Part shown: positions 21,704 through 34,498 of the stretch, one piece after another
Position numbering within the stretch: position 1 is the stretch's first letter
How the letters are laid out: each line of letters begins with the position of its first letter
Source of the DNA: Gamarada debralockiae
Lineage: Eukaryota > Ascomycota > Leotiomycetes > Helotiales > Hyphodiscaceae
Direction: 5' to 3'
Assembly: GCA_002803225.1 (NCBI GenBank)
Contig: NXFV01000216.1
Span: forward strand, 1 to 64,000
DNA: 64,000 nt
The notes under the pieces: generated by a model
What the model was told of the DNA's origin: nothing
The model's database searches: none
Seen by the model: the letters and a program-made list of their open reading frames with translations, nothing else
Program-made: the position numbers and the translations under genes

Positions 21704-24243
21704 ATGATATAAAGGAGCAGAGCCAATAATTTAGATGTGAGAAGAAGGAAAACTACCTGCAAATTTACAAATGGAAGACAAACTTTCTTATATGAGTATT
21801 TCATGATCGGAATCCGAAGTTTGGCGAAGTGGGAGCCTTGCAGGTGCGTCGTGGATGCATGCAAGAAAAATTCGGTTAAGCACTACGTTTTCATTGACCA
21901 TTGAAAAGTGAACGAATGAGAGACCGGGTATGATCAGTCGGACCTCCTTGGAAAATTTCGTATGTCGTACTGGCCCTGCTTCTCGTCGTATTCCGTATTC
22001 GTGCGTACAGATTACTTTTCTTGGAAATATAGGCGACTTTTGCACGTCCAGTTTGAGAAGGACCCACTCTTGGCACAGCCTCTCGACGCTCAATCACTAA
22101 AGTCAAATCATCCTACCGTAATGGTAAACAAATCTTGAATGGTGAATAAAGACAGGCAGAAGTATACAAAGACAATTACTGTACATGACACAGTTCCATG
22201 TTAATCTCGACGTGCCGTTTGTCAAGGGCGAACTGTTGAATGACACGCCTGCTTTCAGCATGCCATCATCTCCTGTCTCGGGATTAATCGTTCCAATCTT
22301 TGAACTCTCTTCTCTTCGTTTGTCTTGTGCAAAGGGAAATTCCTTTCTTTCTCTTGCAACTTCTCCCCCTTCCTCCTCTCAGTCTGTCGTCGCTCAATTT
22401 CATCCTCGACTGCCTGACGTTGATCACGCATTTTTCCGCCTTCCGAGCATCTTCAGCCTCCCTCTTAGATTTTCCCTCCAAAACTTCTCCCAGATTTCTT
22501 TCGCTCGTGTCTCTTCTGGCGTCTTCTTCTTCGCATTCCATCTTTCTTGCACTCTTTCAGCATTGTACGGATCCTCGTTGGACCTAGCCTGTCGTCTGTC
22601 CCTGTCGATACTAATCGCTATATTCACTATTCATAGTTGGCTTGCTCTCCCAATACTCTCTCTTTTGGCGGTCGCTCGTTCGCTCTGGCGTTTTCCATCG
22701 TTTTACATTGTCGGCCCACTGCTTTTCGCGATCTACGTGTCGCTGCTGCTGTGTAGTCCAAATTGCGCCGGCTAGGTTTCTCGAGTCACTTTCGCATCTC
22801 CTGGACATAGCTTTGGCTGTTCCTTATTAATTAAATCATAGTTGTAGCGCTTGAGGGGTCTCGAAAGGGTTTCGTACGCTTTCTCAAGTACTCTGGGATC
22901 CAAAATAGCGCCCGACAGGCAAAGCAAATCGTTCAAAAGTGAGTGAATGATTCAGAGCTTCATACTAAAGGCAGACCGGTCGGCCGGCATTTAGTCGTCC
23001 TTCGGACGGCCGTTACTAGGGAGTCATCCGAAATGAGGAAGTGTCATTCAGCATATTCAGGGGTGAAGAGCTTGCTTATGTGAGGCGACTGGATTTTCCG
23101 CGGCGTCTTCACGTCTCTTCAGCTTTCGCATCCTTAATTTCTCACTCCAATTTCAAAGGGAAGGCGGCAATGAGCTGTGGCTTCCTCACTCGTGCAGCTA
23201 CCTCGGTCCTTCCACATTGTCTCACTTGGACCGCAGTGCAGATGTCAGGATAACCACAGACGTCTAGCGGGGAGCGCCTGGGGAGTTTCAGCATCTTCGT
23301 TTACTTCAGGGCTGAGATACAATGAGATGAAAATGTCCGTCGCAAGGAAACTTGTCGCTGTGACTTGTGAAAAGAAAAGTGAAGGCTGAATGCAAGGGTA
23401 TTTAAGGCCTTTCTATTAAAATTTAGAACGTCGGAGGTCGTCCCGACCCGGGTATGCTAGCTACAAACAAGTTAGGCCTTCTCACATAAGCTTTTAAGTA
23501 TATTTCACCTCCTGAATCTCAACTACTACCCTCCATTTCGTGCCAGAAAAGGTGGGAGATGCCACGGCGTACCGATATGGCTCTTCCAAGAGTTGTATTC
23601 ATCACAGTATCGCAGTCGCATTTATCCTGTTATTGAGAACTGCCAGTTTCGTGTCTTGTTCTGTGGTCCGCACATCCACCCCATGTTTGTGTGACCGCCA
23701 TCGGCGTTGCGGCAGAAAGTTCTGCTTTCAGATTATGGGTTTTTATGGGTTTTTGTGGGATGTCCGGGGTTGCTAGCCTGTCAAAAGCGCCCAGGCACCG
23801 CCGAGTGGCTCAGCCGCACCCAATTAAGCTTACATCTACGCTAAGCAACCTGGGAGCACAGCAGGACGACTGCTCGGAAAACCTGCAAAGTTTCCTGTTT
23901 CGGTGCATGGGACCTGAAGAGGGCTGCATGACTAATTGAACTGCACGAAAATACCCTCACTTTGGTGGGGAAATGACACCCAGCTATAGCCAGAAGGGTT
24001 AGAACACGATTCGCTGGTGTGCATAGTCCCCCGTCTCACCCAATAATAGTGCCACCACGATCTTTATCCAGCATTCAACTACTAATCAGCCGCTTGCGGT
24101 GGGGATCCGGTAGATCGGCGAAGAAGGCTGCTGGGGTTTGTGTTTAAAGTATGTAAACTTACATTTTCCCTGTCCGTCTCTCAACACTGCAGTGTGAGTG
24201 TCAAATTCGATATTCTATCTTGCACCTTTCATTTGTTGCAGCG
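21704..24243. other. Intergenic region with a frame-broken charged remnant
   Basis: Apart from the remnant at 22260-22808, no gene was seen. Around 22975-23015 there is a GGTCGGCCGGC... GGACGGCCG inverted motif of unknown meaning. Confidence 0.35.
22260..22808 (-). pseudogene. Possible pseudogene: charged Glu/Lys/Arg-rich protein split over three frames
   Basis: On the minus strand three frames in relay carry the same odd composition: from 22808 a frame with REKQWADNVKRWKTPERTSD, then one with ERVQERWNAKKKTPEETRAK and EIWEKFWREN, then one with RDQRQAVEDEIERRQTERRK. Each stops soon after the next opens, and no splice sites fit the changes of frame. This suggests a coiled-coil-like gene with at least two frameshifts. 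It may equally be non-coding purine-rich DNA. No family was recognised. Confidence 0.3.
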
Positions 24244-27156
24244 ATGAAATCTTTTTTTAAGGCGTTGCTCTTCGGTGGAGCGTTGTTTCCTACTGCATTT
24301 GCAATTGGAGGTAAGTATCCACGAATCCCTGGCTCTTCGCGCTGTTGTCTGATTTCGAGTTTCGCAGTTCGAGGTTTCAATAGTTCCTCCATTCATACAT
24401 CGACACCATCAACGACCACCTCCAAGTCGTCCACAATCACTTCCATGTCATCAAGCTCAATCACAGCCGCAGCGAACGCTTCTATGTGCTCTTCTAATCC
24501 CGGGGTGGGACTATATTCAGGATATACCGACATCTCTCTCCAATGTCAATGTGCGTCTAGCTTTATGGCGTGGTTTACGACGAGCAATCCTCCAACCAGG
24601 ACATTAACTCGGTGAGTATTCTCGAATGCCTTTCCTTCCTATCAGAGACTATCCCAGCAGTAGCGAGATGTGACCCTTCCCAACATCGCCTCCCCCGAAT
24701 CAAAGTCGGCACTCTGAGTTCTTCACAGAAGGAGTAATGCTAACACTGGGGCCTAACTAGCCTGCAAGAAGAGGGAGCAACGACGGAAACTATCACTTCT
24801 GCTGGTTCGACAATAACAACAGTAGTCGAGTACGTGACCACCGAGTACTTTACACGCACTGGAAACTTTGGGGGTGCGGATGGCTTTGATTATTATGGAA
24901 CCGCCAAGCCTCCATGTTGCAGTTCATGTACCATAGCTGCCCAGACTGTCAATCTCTTCTACTGGCCCACTCCAGCTATCCCCAGCCAGGCTACAGCGTT
25001 TGTGAACTCCGATGGATACACATTGTAAGTTTTGGATAATTTATATCATTTGGAGGATTCACTGACCCTTCGCAAGTGTCTCACCCACTGTCTACATGGG
25101 CTTTACCTCTCTCTCTGCCTTCGATTTCTGCGGAAACGTTGGCAACGTCTATACATCTACGACCTTTGCCTTTGGCCCAAGTGAACTTAGCACAATTGGA
25201 AGTCCTCTAGTTTCGAGTAAGTAACCATCTATTGATAGAATTTGCCGTTGATTCTTACCGGATTCACGAGTTCTACTCTCGGGTTTGCCATGAAAGGTTG
25301 CCTTAGAGTTTGCAACACATGAAATCTTCTCAAGGTCAATCCTTCGAATCCTTTGAACAATTGCTAACTTTGAAATTTTTACAGTTGTTACTTCTACCGA
25401 AATCGATAGAGATAATAATGGCAACACTGTTGGTGATCAGACGCGTACTCAAACAATCTCTTCCCCAGGCCCAGCCTCTATACTCAATTACCATGATTTG
25501 GGTCAGAATTGGTTCGTATTTCCTTTCGCTTTCTTCCTGTTATGGCAGTTTCAGACATTGCGAGAGGTGATTCAAGTGTTAATCTACCAACATGGTCTCC
25601 TCCGAAACAAGCCCGGTGCTTTTACCTTTATTCAGATGAGGCTATGCTGACTTCGAATTTTAAATAGCTCCACCATTTCTGGGTATGAATATCTTGCAGG
25701 CAATCCTCAGGCTGCGGGTGATATCAGTAAGTTTCTCCGCTATGAAATCGCTTCGGACGGAATACTTATCTTTGATACAGCTTACGATCCTTGCCACCCA
25801 ACGATCGTCTTGCCATCTCAAGTCAAAAGCGCGGATCCAGCTTGGGCCTCTTGCGTTGATAATTTAATTGGTGGCTTCTACGACCCTCCCTACGCCTTGA
25901 CTTCTCAGGGAGCTTTACAGCCGTTTGCCCCCTCCACGACATCAGCGACTCCTGCGCCGACACCACAGTCCGATCAGGCTCCAAGCACCACCACCACGCT
26001 AATTCAGCCAACAACACCACCGCTTCCGGCAGATCCATCCAGTACACCAGATCCACAGCCACCTGCAAGCTCAATTCCAGTGCCACCTGTCGAGCCTTCT
26101 AGTACACCACAGCCAGCCCCCCCTGCAAGCTCTAATTCGGCCCCCGCAGACCCTTCCAATACGCCAGCTCCCCCTGCAAGCTCTAACCCCGCACCTGGAG
26201 ATCCTGCAACATCCAATCCCGCTCCAGTCCAGCCCACAAGCACACCAACACAAATTCCTGGTGCTCCATCTCCTTCAACAAACCCACAACTACCGCAAGT
26301 TGTCGGATCCCAAACGCTGACCCCAGGAGGACCACCCGTGACTGTTTCTGGAACTGTTCTTTCTCTCCAGCCTTCTGGGAGCAGCGTCGTGATAAATGGC
26401 GACTCGACGGTCCCATTGAGCGTAGTTGTCCCACCTAGCCAAACACCAATCATCGTTGGCTCTCAAACTCTCGTCCCAGGAGGACCAGCAATAACTGTGT
26501 CCGGTACTGTTCTTTCCTTAGAGCCAACAGGAAGCAGTGTTGTTGTAAACGGCGGCTCGACCGTCCCATTAACTGCAGTCGTCCCCAACGAAACACCAGT
26601 CGTGATTGGGTCACAAACAATTGTGCCTGGAGGCTCGCCAATAACCGTGTCTGGCGCCGTATTCTCTTTAGAGCCCTCAGGGGGTGGGGTGGTAGTGAAC
26701 GGTGCTTCGACCATTCCCGCAGCAAGTCTCCAAGCCGAAATATCCTCCATAATCTCGGCTCCAGCCGTTCTCGGCACTCAGTCGCTCATCCCAGGTGGTG
26801 CTCCAATCACACTCGGTGGGACGACTTATTCTTTACAGCCAACAGGCGGCAATGTCATCGTGAATGGCGTTTCTACGATTCCGCTATCAAGCGCGAATGC
26901 TGTCATATCTTCAGCTGTCGATGTAAAGATTGCCTCCGCTATTGCGTCAGTTATGGGTGTTAGCCCAACTGCTACGACCGTCATTAGTGGATCGACGTTT
27001 GTTCTTGAGGGGTCCTCCACTGTGCCTATCGCCACGGCGACTAGGACGAGCGCGCCCGTACAGTTCACAGGTAGTGGCTCGAGAGCAGAGACTAAGAGGG
27101 AAACAATTGCGATTGCATTGCTAGGGATGCTAGGTGGAATTATGCTATTAATGTAA
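24244..27156 (+). CDS. Secreted, probably GPI-anchored repeat protein
   Basis: Seven exons (24244-24310, 24368-24611, 24761-25026, 25079-25216, 25385-25511, 25668-25726, 25781-27156) give 758 residues. A signal peptide (MKSFFKALLFGGALFPTAFA) is followed by a Ser/Thr region, then a Cys-containing part (residues about 50-350; SLQCQCASS, KPPCCSSC, DPCHPT). A Pro/Ser/Thr-rich linker leads to four copies of a roughly 50-residue repeat starting VGSQTLTPGGPPVTVSGT (about residues 475-680), each ending near STVPL. The C-terminus has a Ser-Gly-Ser site and a hydrophobic tail (IAIALLGMLGGIMLLM), as expected for GPI attachment at the wall or plasma membrane. Introns 4 and 5 resemble introner-like introns elsewhere in the window. 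The gene ends 95 bp from the convergent reductase fragment. The precise role is unknown; adhesion or wall function is inference. Confidence 0.83.
25217..25384 (+). repeat. Introner-like intron (intron 4 of GPI-protein gene)
   Basis: The segment ATTCACGAGTTCTACTC (from about 25260) and the following bases align with 2334-2375 of intron 7 in the LtrA-like gene. The match runs past the splice signals, so common ancestry is more likely than shared function. Confidence 0.5.
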
Positions 27157-27250
27157 TGTGTAAATAGATAGATGACGTAAATGCCCCAGAACGAAAATAG
27201 AAAGGGGAGTGCAAGCTCAAAGACCGCGAAACACTGCATCTTCACGTGAT

Positions 27251-27790
27251 TTATAATATTGGGTTCGACCAAAACTGGTTCAGCAGCGGAAACGGAGGCG
27301 GGAACCCAAACCAATTCTCATGGAACTGAGCCGCGAAGATCGTCGTTGCGTTGACTGGCAGTGTAGCCATCTGATAACCTGTGAATCCTTCTGGGACGGG
27401 TACAGAGAAGTTTTCGTGTAGGGGAGCGAATTGTTGGAGTCCAGACGTATCGGGGCTAGGATCGAGCATCATGCGTTGTCGGTAAACATGCTGTCCGACA
27501 ACGTACTTGGTGACGTTGGGACCGAGTTTGGATACGGTGCCGGAGAGGTTGCCGCCTAGGATGAAAGAGTGTTTGGAGCCAATGAAGAGGCCTGTGTCGC
27601 GGGCTAGCATGTCGTGGGGAAGGACTAGTAAGTATATTAGAGTGGGGAAGAAGAAGAAGGGGGAGCGATGGGAGAGAGGCGTACGCATTGCTGAGTTTAC
27701 TTTGACTAGGACTTGACCTGGATCGGGGTTTGAGATAGGTCGACTCGGGGGTTTGCTGATTTCGGTTACGAAGAGGGCGTTCTGCATCAT
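27251..27790 (-). pseudogene. Truncated medium-chain reductase (GroES-like, enoyl-reductase type)
   Basis: Two exons (27790-27685 and 27624-27251) give about 159 residues. The sequence QNALFVTEISKPPSRPISNP, then GQVLVKV, PHDMLARDTGLFIG and the ILGGNLSGTV region match the N-terminal GroES-like domain of the zinc-independent alcohol dehydrogenase/enoyl reductase family (toxD-like trans-enoyl reductases in fungi). The protein stops soon after FHENWFGFPPPFP, just where full members (about 350 residues) enter the NAD(P)H-binding Rossmann fold. That fold is missing; the convergent GPI-protein gene begins 95 bp further on. The fragment therefore cannot bind cofactor and is probably a remnant, although its frame is still open. 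Confidence 0.75.
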
Positions 27791-28570
27791 GACTGTGAGT
27801 TATTTTCTGGGTTTGAACGACTGAAGAAGAGAGAACTATGGAAGATTGACATTTGATCGTCTACTGGGAACAAGAGCAGCTCGACCTCATTGATATACCT
27901 TACACATATGCGGCACAGAAAGAAACAAATGTCCCCCGCATCTCGGTCGATTTCAACCCATCGGAGACACCATTTTCGATGTCCGTAATAGTCGCACCCG
28001 AGACTGGTGAATGAAACTATCGAGATGGACAGTTGTCAATATACTAATCAGGAAATTCCCCTCGACTGACTTCGAATCATCCGCACTTACGTAACAATGT
28101 AACTCCGAAATCATTGGTTGCCAGAACCAAATTCAGTCCACTAATCCGACGAGTTTGGTAATAAATTGCAGGAATGGCCTCCGTTGCAGCAGGGAAACTG
28201 ACTTTGTGATGCGCCGCGAGTACTTGGCTTGTTGTGAAGTCTGGCGGCTATGTTGGTCTGCGAAGGGCGAATGGTTAATGTTCGGCTTTAGTCCATTTGC
28301 AATCGGACGTCAAGTAGTTCTATGAGCTGTCAATTGCTACTAGGTTTGTAGACTAACAAAGGGGTTTTGAAGAATCCATCAGAGAAATGAAGAAAATAGG
28401 GGTGAGATAAATGAATGCAAGATGTCGAAAGCGAAATCATTCCACATTGAGGCGCTTCTGAATCGTACTTCTCGCTTTGAGAAGACGAAAAGGAGATACT
28501 CTCCCCAGTGCGCTTGAAAGTATCAGAGCCTTAGCCTTCCTTGCAGCTAGAGAGTTGCTCAAGCGCCCTC
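27791..28570. other. Intergenic, no gene seen
   Basis: Upstream of the reductase fragment and downstream of tubulin cofactor B. No frame or repeat was recognised. Confidence 0.4.
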
Positions 28571-29969
28571 TCAGATCTCCTCCATATCTTCGAGGTCATC
28601 CAGAACCGGCCAATCACCCACCTCAACTCTCTCCGGTCGAACAAAGACACCATGCTTGGGATCGCCCTCCTTTCCCCAATATCTCTTCCCACCCAAGCTT
28701 CCATCATTCTTACCTACGGGCTCATCCAACTTGACACCAATCCACTTGCCAGCACCACTCGGGATCTGTTCCACCTCCCCGACATACATGATCTCTCCTC
28801 TCTTCTCATCCTCTCCTCCAATCCTGCATCTCTTTCCAACCTCGATACCCCTATTTCTAATTTCCGTATCATATGCTTGAAGTTTGGCTTGCTCGAGGGA
28901 AGGCGCATCCTGTGAAGATCAATGTCAGCACTGCCCCGCAGAGGAGGAAGAGTTCCGAGTGGGGTACGATGAGCTCTGAGACTCTACTCCAACCCATCTG
29001 ATGAAAGCTGTCTTCTCGGAATTGAGAAAATCCGACAGAGGGAACACACTGCTCCTAAAAATACATACAGGGTCAAAACGTCCCAACTTGTTTGCCTTTT
29101 TCCACGCGAGGACGCTGTTGTCTCGCTTCTCATACTCGGAAGGCGGCAACTCATACTTGGTAACTAAGGAGGCATCGGTATAGTTTGGACGCATTCCAGG
29201 GGGTCTGGTATCCGCCACCTGTTTGGAATGAATGTCAGTATTGTTGGTGCGCAAGCTTGTGATAGGAAAACAAGAAGATGCTTGTCGAATGAACCTTGCA
29301 ACTATCTCGGGCGATCATTCATGACAGGACAAAAATAAGTTGGTAGATCGACATCTTGATGATTGACCACAGAAGGGCTGACCCGGTCTGAAGAGCATGA
29401 TTCCTCCCAATATATCTATCCCCGTTTTCAACATTCCAACAGCCATATCATCCACCTGGAAAGATATCAAGCCAAAATTTGCCCTTAGTGATTGCACCAC
29501 TGATACAACATACAAGCCTTGTCAACATCAGGCGTTTCCACTCCCGCATCGACGATCCCACCAAACGCACAAGTCTGTGCTTCGACTTCGACTCGGCATC
29601 CCGTCAGACTCATACATTTCGATGGGGTGGTCTCCTTGGGCACAGCCCCAAAGGTGTACAAGGAGTACAGTGTCACAACATGTTTCGCGAAGCGACAGAT
29701 AAGAACTTTCGACTCACGTGTATCTCCGCGTAGGGCGCCAAAGAAAACGCTCCGAGTTGTGTATTCTCCTCATCAACAGCTTCGATGGGCACGGCTTGAC
29801 CACTTCCGAACTTCAGAGTAAGCTTCTGCGACAAAGGAGGAATTCCCGTCACCGGCTCCAGCCTGGCCTTCAGCTGGCTGATTGTCCATGATGGAGTGAT
29901 GCGACGTTCAGAAGACGAATTTTCCGAAGTGACAAGGAGGGGGATGTCCCCAGCAGTGTGCATACTCAT
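28571..29969 (-). CDS. ALF1: Tubulin-folding cofactor B (TBCB/Alf1)
   Basis: Three exons (29969-29718, 29218-29069, 28909-28571; all junctions phase 0) give 246 residues, the normal cofactor B size. The N-terminal half is a ubiquitin-like domain (DIPLLVTSENSSSERRITPS to YAEIH). It is followed by VADTRPPG and the KYELPPSEYEKRDNSVLAW linker. The C-terminal CAP-Gly domain contains GKRCRIGG, then GEIMYVGEV and GKWIGVKLDEPVGKNDGS with the glycine-rich core. The protein ends LDDLEDMEEI, an acidic tail resembling that of alpha-tubulin. Cofactor B captures alpha-tubulin released by the chaperonin and passes it to cofactor E. The introns are long for this window (499 and 159 bp), with the first acceptor at AAACAG. 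Confidence 0.95.
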
Positions 29970-32900
29970 CGTTGAGAATGAGGATGTACAGTAGATACAA
30001 GGTTGGTAGCCTAAAGGACGTATCGTGTGAAGTCTTTTTGGTTTGATAGTGCCAGATTGGGTCGCGGACAGATCCTGGATTGGGATACGGTATCCTGGAC
30101 GCTGTCAAAGGATATCCCTCGGTATCGGACGCAGTGATCTACTCCAGGTCCCGGCTCCAAAAGGCGTTGGTGCTAGGGTTGATCTCGATGTTGATGTGCT
30201 GCGGCAAGGCTGAAGAAGCAGGGCGCAAGCTGATAAGGAGGTATTTCCGATGTTGAATTTGGGCTTTCTGGCTGATGCCTTGCCAGTATCACAGATGCGT
30301 CAAATCGGGTTCGTGATGCAGCAACTTCCCATCTCTTGATCCTTGAACAATTGAACGACCCAAAGGAATGGGTTGATATGGTTCAATATGATCGTCACGG
30401 GATCTCTGTGCATGATCGTCCCAGGCTCACACAGCAGTTCGCAAGAAAAGTCGGACCTCGAGATTCCGCGTCTCAGCCAATCAAGCCCAAGCCCAAGCCC
30501 ATATCCCGCACCGCCACACCCGCCGGCCCGGCCACGCTTTGTTCGGGCCACCAAAAGTTGGATCGGCACAGGGTGTCATCACGCTTCTTCGAACCTCCCA
30601 AGAACATCTCACACAGAAATGGTTCTCCTGTTCATCCATGCTTTATCATGCCATCCCAACTCTTATCAATTTCCTAATAAACCAAGGCATAGCCCTTCTT
30701 CAAAATACGGTTAACCCTGCGAATACTCGCTCAGCCTTTCGGTTTCATGATGTGACGCTCTGACGATGGAAGTCTCCTGGAACACTTCATGCCTCATTGG
30801 TCAATTACCCGTTTGTCGGTCAACACGGGTGATGACCCTCGATTGGACAACAATAGGATTCAGCATGAATTTATGGTCCCTGCATCAAAGGCTGCCCTAT
30901 GTTCTCGAACGCTTGACAGGTCAAATCCATGACCTTGCGACGCTGGTTTCCAGAATATTCAAATCTTTTGCCTCACCGCTCAAACAAACAAGGGTCCTGA
31001 GACGCTTTTCCCAGCCCTGTAAACCCGGTTTGCTCACGCGACGGTGCAGCTTCGAAATAGCACCCAAGGACCACAAGGAATTTCCAGGTACAAATCAGAT
31101 CTCCCCCATTTTGATTGTGTGCGGGTCAAGACTCGAGAGGGCGTGTGATAGCTTCACAGTTGGGCTTGACCGGTGGCTGGAAAAAACAGCACACACTATT
31201 AAGGCATAACATCGGCAATCCGCCTAATGACACTTGTTCCTCATGCCTTAAATCAACAGTTTGGGATTTCCCATCTTTCCATTTTTCATTCTCCATTCTT
31301 CCTTCCATACAATAATTGGGGTTGTTCAATGAACAAACGGACGAAACTCATGACGGCTTCTAGCAGAAGCCAGCCCAGCCATGCCCGCCCGCCCGGTCTT
31401 TACCCCTATTCGACCTGTCACAAGTCATGGCTGCGTTATTGGGTGTAGAACAAAACAATGACAGCACAGTCCATCCCCATAAATTGGGGCCAGCTAATGC
31501 ACGGCATAGGCTTGAATGTAAGCTATTGTTCGAGGCCGTGCGACAAATCGACAGTCGTCTGATGATCTCGATGTCGCTTCATGAGCTAAAATCGTCATGA
31601 TCTAAAATCAAATGCCCGTATTTATGTGCGCATTTTTCACCGCTATGAGAGGCACCTATCAGAGATAAGATTATTGTGATGCCGTCATACAGGACAGAAA
31701 GCCTAATTCTTTCTCGTGTCGTTCCCTTCCAGAAAACTCGTGACTCCCCGACCACCGGGAATTATCAAGTTCTCAATGGCTTCTGAGTCAGGCTCCTCCA
31801 CACCGTGTAGACCACCATCCGTCGCACATGACTAGTGCATATTCACCGCCAGATGTGAGGTTCCGATTGCCTCGTCAATCGAACAATGAGCAAGAGCATA
31901 TTGATTGTGTTCTTCGTATTGGGTGGTGGAAATTGCTATATACAAACGGAGAATATTTCATGATTCCTAGATTGGGCCTTTGGACAACGCAACACTATTG
32001 CTTTGTTTAGGCATCAAGCTTCCGAGGCTACCCTCACAGACGCAAAATGGCCAAGAGATGACTAGCAGAAGGCTGACTTGATCCACACATGCCAGGGGAC
32101 GTTTTCGGTGGCTTCAAAACGTTCCCAAATTCGGTCATTCGGCTACCTATTGGAGGCCATGGTTCATGACAGCCTCTCGAGGAGCTGCAAGCCACGGAGA
32201 TCATACACCTTGATCCCTGAAGCTCTGGAGTTGGTACCCTTGCAAACTTGACCGCAAGTTCGTCGACCCAAGATGGCAATCCAAGCAAGATCTGAAGTGT
32301 TTGGTGGTGAATGCCAGATGGAGCTGGATCCGTAAGTTTATCGTCGGGAGAATAAACTCTCTGCAAGGTATCAATCACACTCTAAAGTGCAACGATAGAT
32401 GTCTGTGATATTCGGATTGCGCACAGACGTACGCCTAAAACGGTCCCGAAAGGGGTCGCACAGCAGTCTGAGGATCATATAAGAGTTTCAAAACCCCCCG
32501 CGGCTAGCTTCAACCGAGGTTTCCGCGACTTCCACAATGACTGCGCCATTGTGGCAGAGTCCAAGGAAGGCAAGCATACTTTTTCATGTTCATGTTCATG
32601 TTCATGTTCATGCATGAATTCGTGTCCACCCCCTAGCACCCTATTCCTCCACACTAGCTGCACCCCTGCTGACTCCCCCACCATGAATAGCACACTCTAT
32701 CTGCATCTCTGCATCGCGCATCCTCCCGACTGCCCGTCCAGCTCACAACCATGTACCGGCTTGGAGATCATGAGTTCGAACAAGTTCCTTGGCCACTTTC
32801 AAGCTCATCAAGCAAATTCTTGACATATTAGTCCGTTGGCGCTACCTTTCTCTTCTCTCGTCTCATCTTTTGCGATTGGCTAGACCTCAGACGTCTTTTT

Positions 32901-33299
32901 GCCAATCACGTTGATGGCTGTCACGATCTACGCGAGCCACGCACCTTTTCTCTGAAGCCTGAAATAGGAACGCTCTCCTCGTCGGAAGTGGCTCGAATCG
33001 TCTCAAGATTTCTTCTACCGAGTAGACCCAGCCATCAAGCATAGAAGCATCAACTTTCTTGTTTCACTCCGGACACATTATCTTATCTTCTCAACGGTCC
33101 TTTGTTGCTTTTACATCCATCAAAACAAATTGGCCAACTGACATCAGCGCCAACTACCCTCGTTCATCGCGCCTGACACCGACAAGGCTTTGCATTACTC
33201 TGCAAGATCTACGCGGCAAAAACACAACCCTTACAGACCGTGCACCACTTCGCATATGATCCGTCAACCTTGACGGTATCGGCGATTTAGACCGTCACC
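29970..33299. other. 3.3-kb gene-poor stretch
   Basis: No supported gene. Open frames at 30336-30677 and 30766-31209 have no domain, no splice support and ordinary composition. A TTCATG microsatellite lies at 32583-32612. About 33000-33299 is probably the leader of the Myb-like gene. Confidence 0.4.
32583..32612. repeat. Microsatellite (TTCATG)5
   Basis: Five perfect tandem copies of TTCATG, followed by CATG. Confidence 0.95.
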
Positions 33300-34498
33300 G
33301 TGGATATCTCCCTCCTCCTCAAGGGTCCGGACTCAAATGAGTCTACATCCTCCTCGCCAACTCACAGGCCGCAGACGAGATCATCTTCTATCCCATCAAC
33401 AACTCTTCAAGCAGAGCATTCATCCTATGCCCCGGCCAGCAGTGGGCCAAGTGGGAAGCGCAGCATGCCTCCCCATCCAGGAGAGTCTCCTGCTAAGAAG
33501 CAAAGCAAGTGGTCTGCAGAGGAAGATGCTCTGATCATCGACTTGAGAGGAGGTGGGATGAAATGGGAGGATATTTCAAAGAGGCTTCCAGGACGTAGTG
33601 CGATTAGCTGCCGACTTCACTACCAAAACTACCTGGAACGACGCAGCGAGTGGGACGAGGAGCGCAAGAATAAACTTGCGAGGCTTTACGAAAGGTAGAA
33701 ACCCTACTCAAGATTATTTCAGAATAGCCTGCGAACTCTGAAATGATTACCAATATATCCCTTCACCCTCACACCCACCAACCCCAAGCCTTCATTTCCT
33801 TTTTTGCCTCTCAAAACAACTAACTTACTTTCTACAGATTCAAACCAGAGATGTGGTCAAAAGTAGCGGAGGAAATGGCAGTTCCATGGCGGGCAGCAGA
33901 AGCAATGCACTGGCAGCTCGGTGAAGCAGACATGGCTCGACGAGCAGGTGTCGTTCCCTTCTCTCTCTCCAGCGTCACACTGGATACCCCACCACCAGGC
34001 CATCGCTCCTCACCGACTCGCAGTCATGCACACAGCCAGTCTCACTCCAGTGCCATCAGCGGCACAGGATCAAGTAGCGGTTCCCGGTACAGTAGACCAA
34101 CGACGTCGCATTCCCACAGTAGCTCAAGAGGAAGTGGAAGCAACGCGGGGAGGACCATTGCAGCAAGAAGGGAGAGCACGCCGAGGTCGGTACCGCCTCC
34201 GAGTCCGAGTGATGGGTTGGCTTTGGCGGCGATCGGAGGGGGATTGCCGATGGGAATGGGTAGAGGAGGACAGGGAGGGCAGATGTTACCAAGTGTGGCT
34301 GAGATGACGACGGGTGTTAGTCCGTATTGCACGCCTGCGTATACGATGTCGATGTCGATGCCTATGGGAGGGCGTTATTCGAGTCCTGGTCCGCTATTGC
34401 CTGCGATTGGGTCGATGGATGTTGGGGTTCGACCGGATATCAAGAGAAGAGCGAGTCCAGAGATGGGGCCTAGGGAGACGAGTCGTCGGAGACAGTAG
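33300..34498 (+). CDS. Myb-like DNA-binding protein
   Basis: Two exons (33300-33694, 33838-34498) give about 351 residues. After a Ser/Pro-rich leader, KQSKWSAEEDALIIDLRGGG with WEDISKRLPGRSAISCRLHY is a Myb repeat with regularly spaced tryptophans. A second helical segment follows (WDEERKNKLARLYERFKPEM then WSKVAEEMAVPWRAAEAMHW). The rest is Ser/His/Gly/Met-rich and disordered, ending in a basic RRASPEMGPRETSRRRQ. The protein is likely a nuclear transcription regulator; no target is known. Start problem: the conserved-looking N-terminus opens with GTG (33300) in the context CACCGTGG, with a stop codon 12 nt upstream and no in-frame ATG before SKRSMPP. Either an upstream exon supplies the ATG (an acceptor ATTTAG ends at 33290), or initiation is non-AUG, or the base is changed. 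Confidence 0.8.

Noticed and set aside
21788..22106. Two overlapping minus-strand frames upstream of the conserved unknown gene
   Set aside because: Neither carries a domain, and the two overlap in different phases. I found no splice joining them to the gene downstream.
22185..22775. Long + strand open frame of 196 codons with hydrophobic character
   Set aside because: It is the complement of the purine-rich minus-strand text; hydrophobic, Ser/Leu-rich frames are expected there. No start context, domain or splice support.
30336..31209. Several open frames in the gene-poor stretch
   Set aside because: Short, without domains, in competing frames; probably chance.
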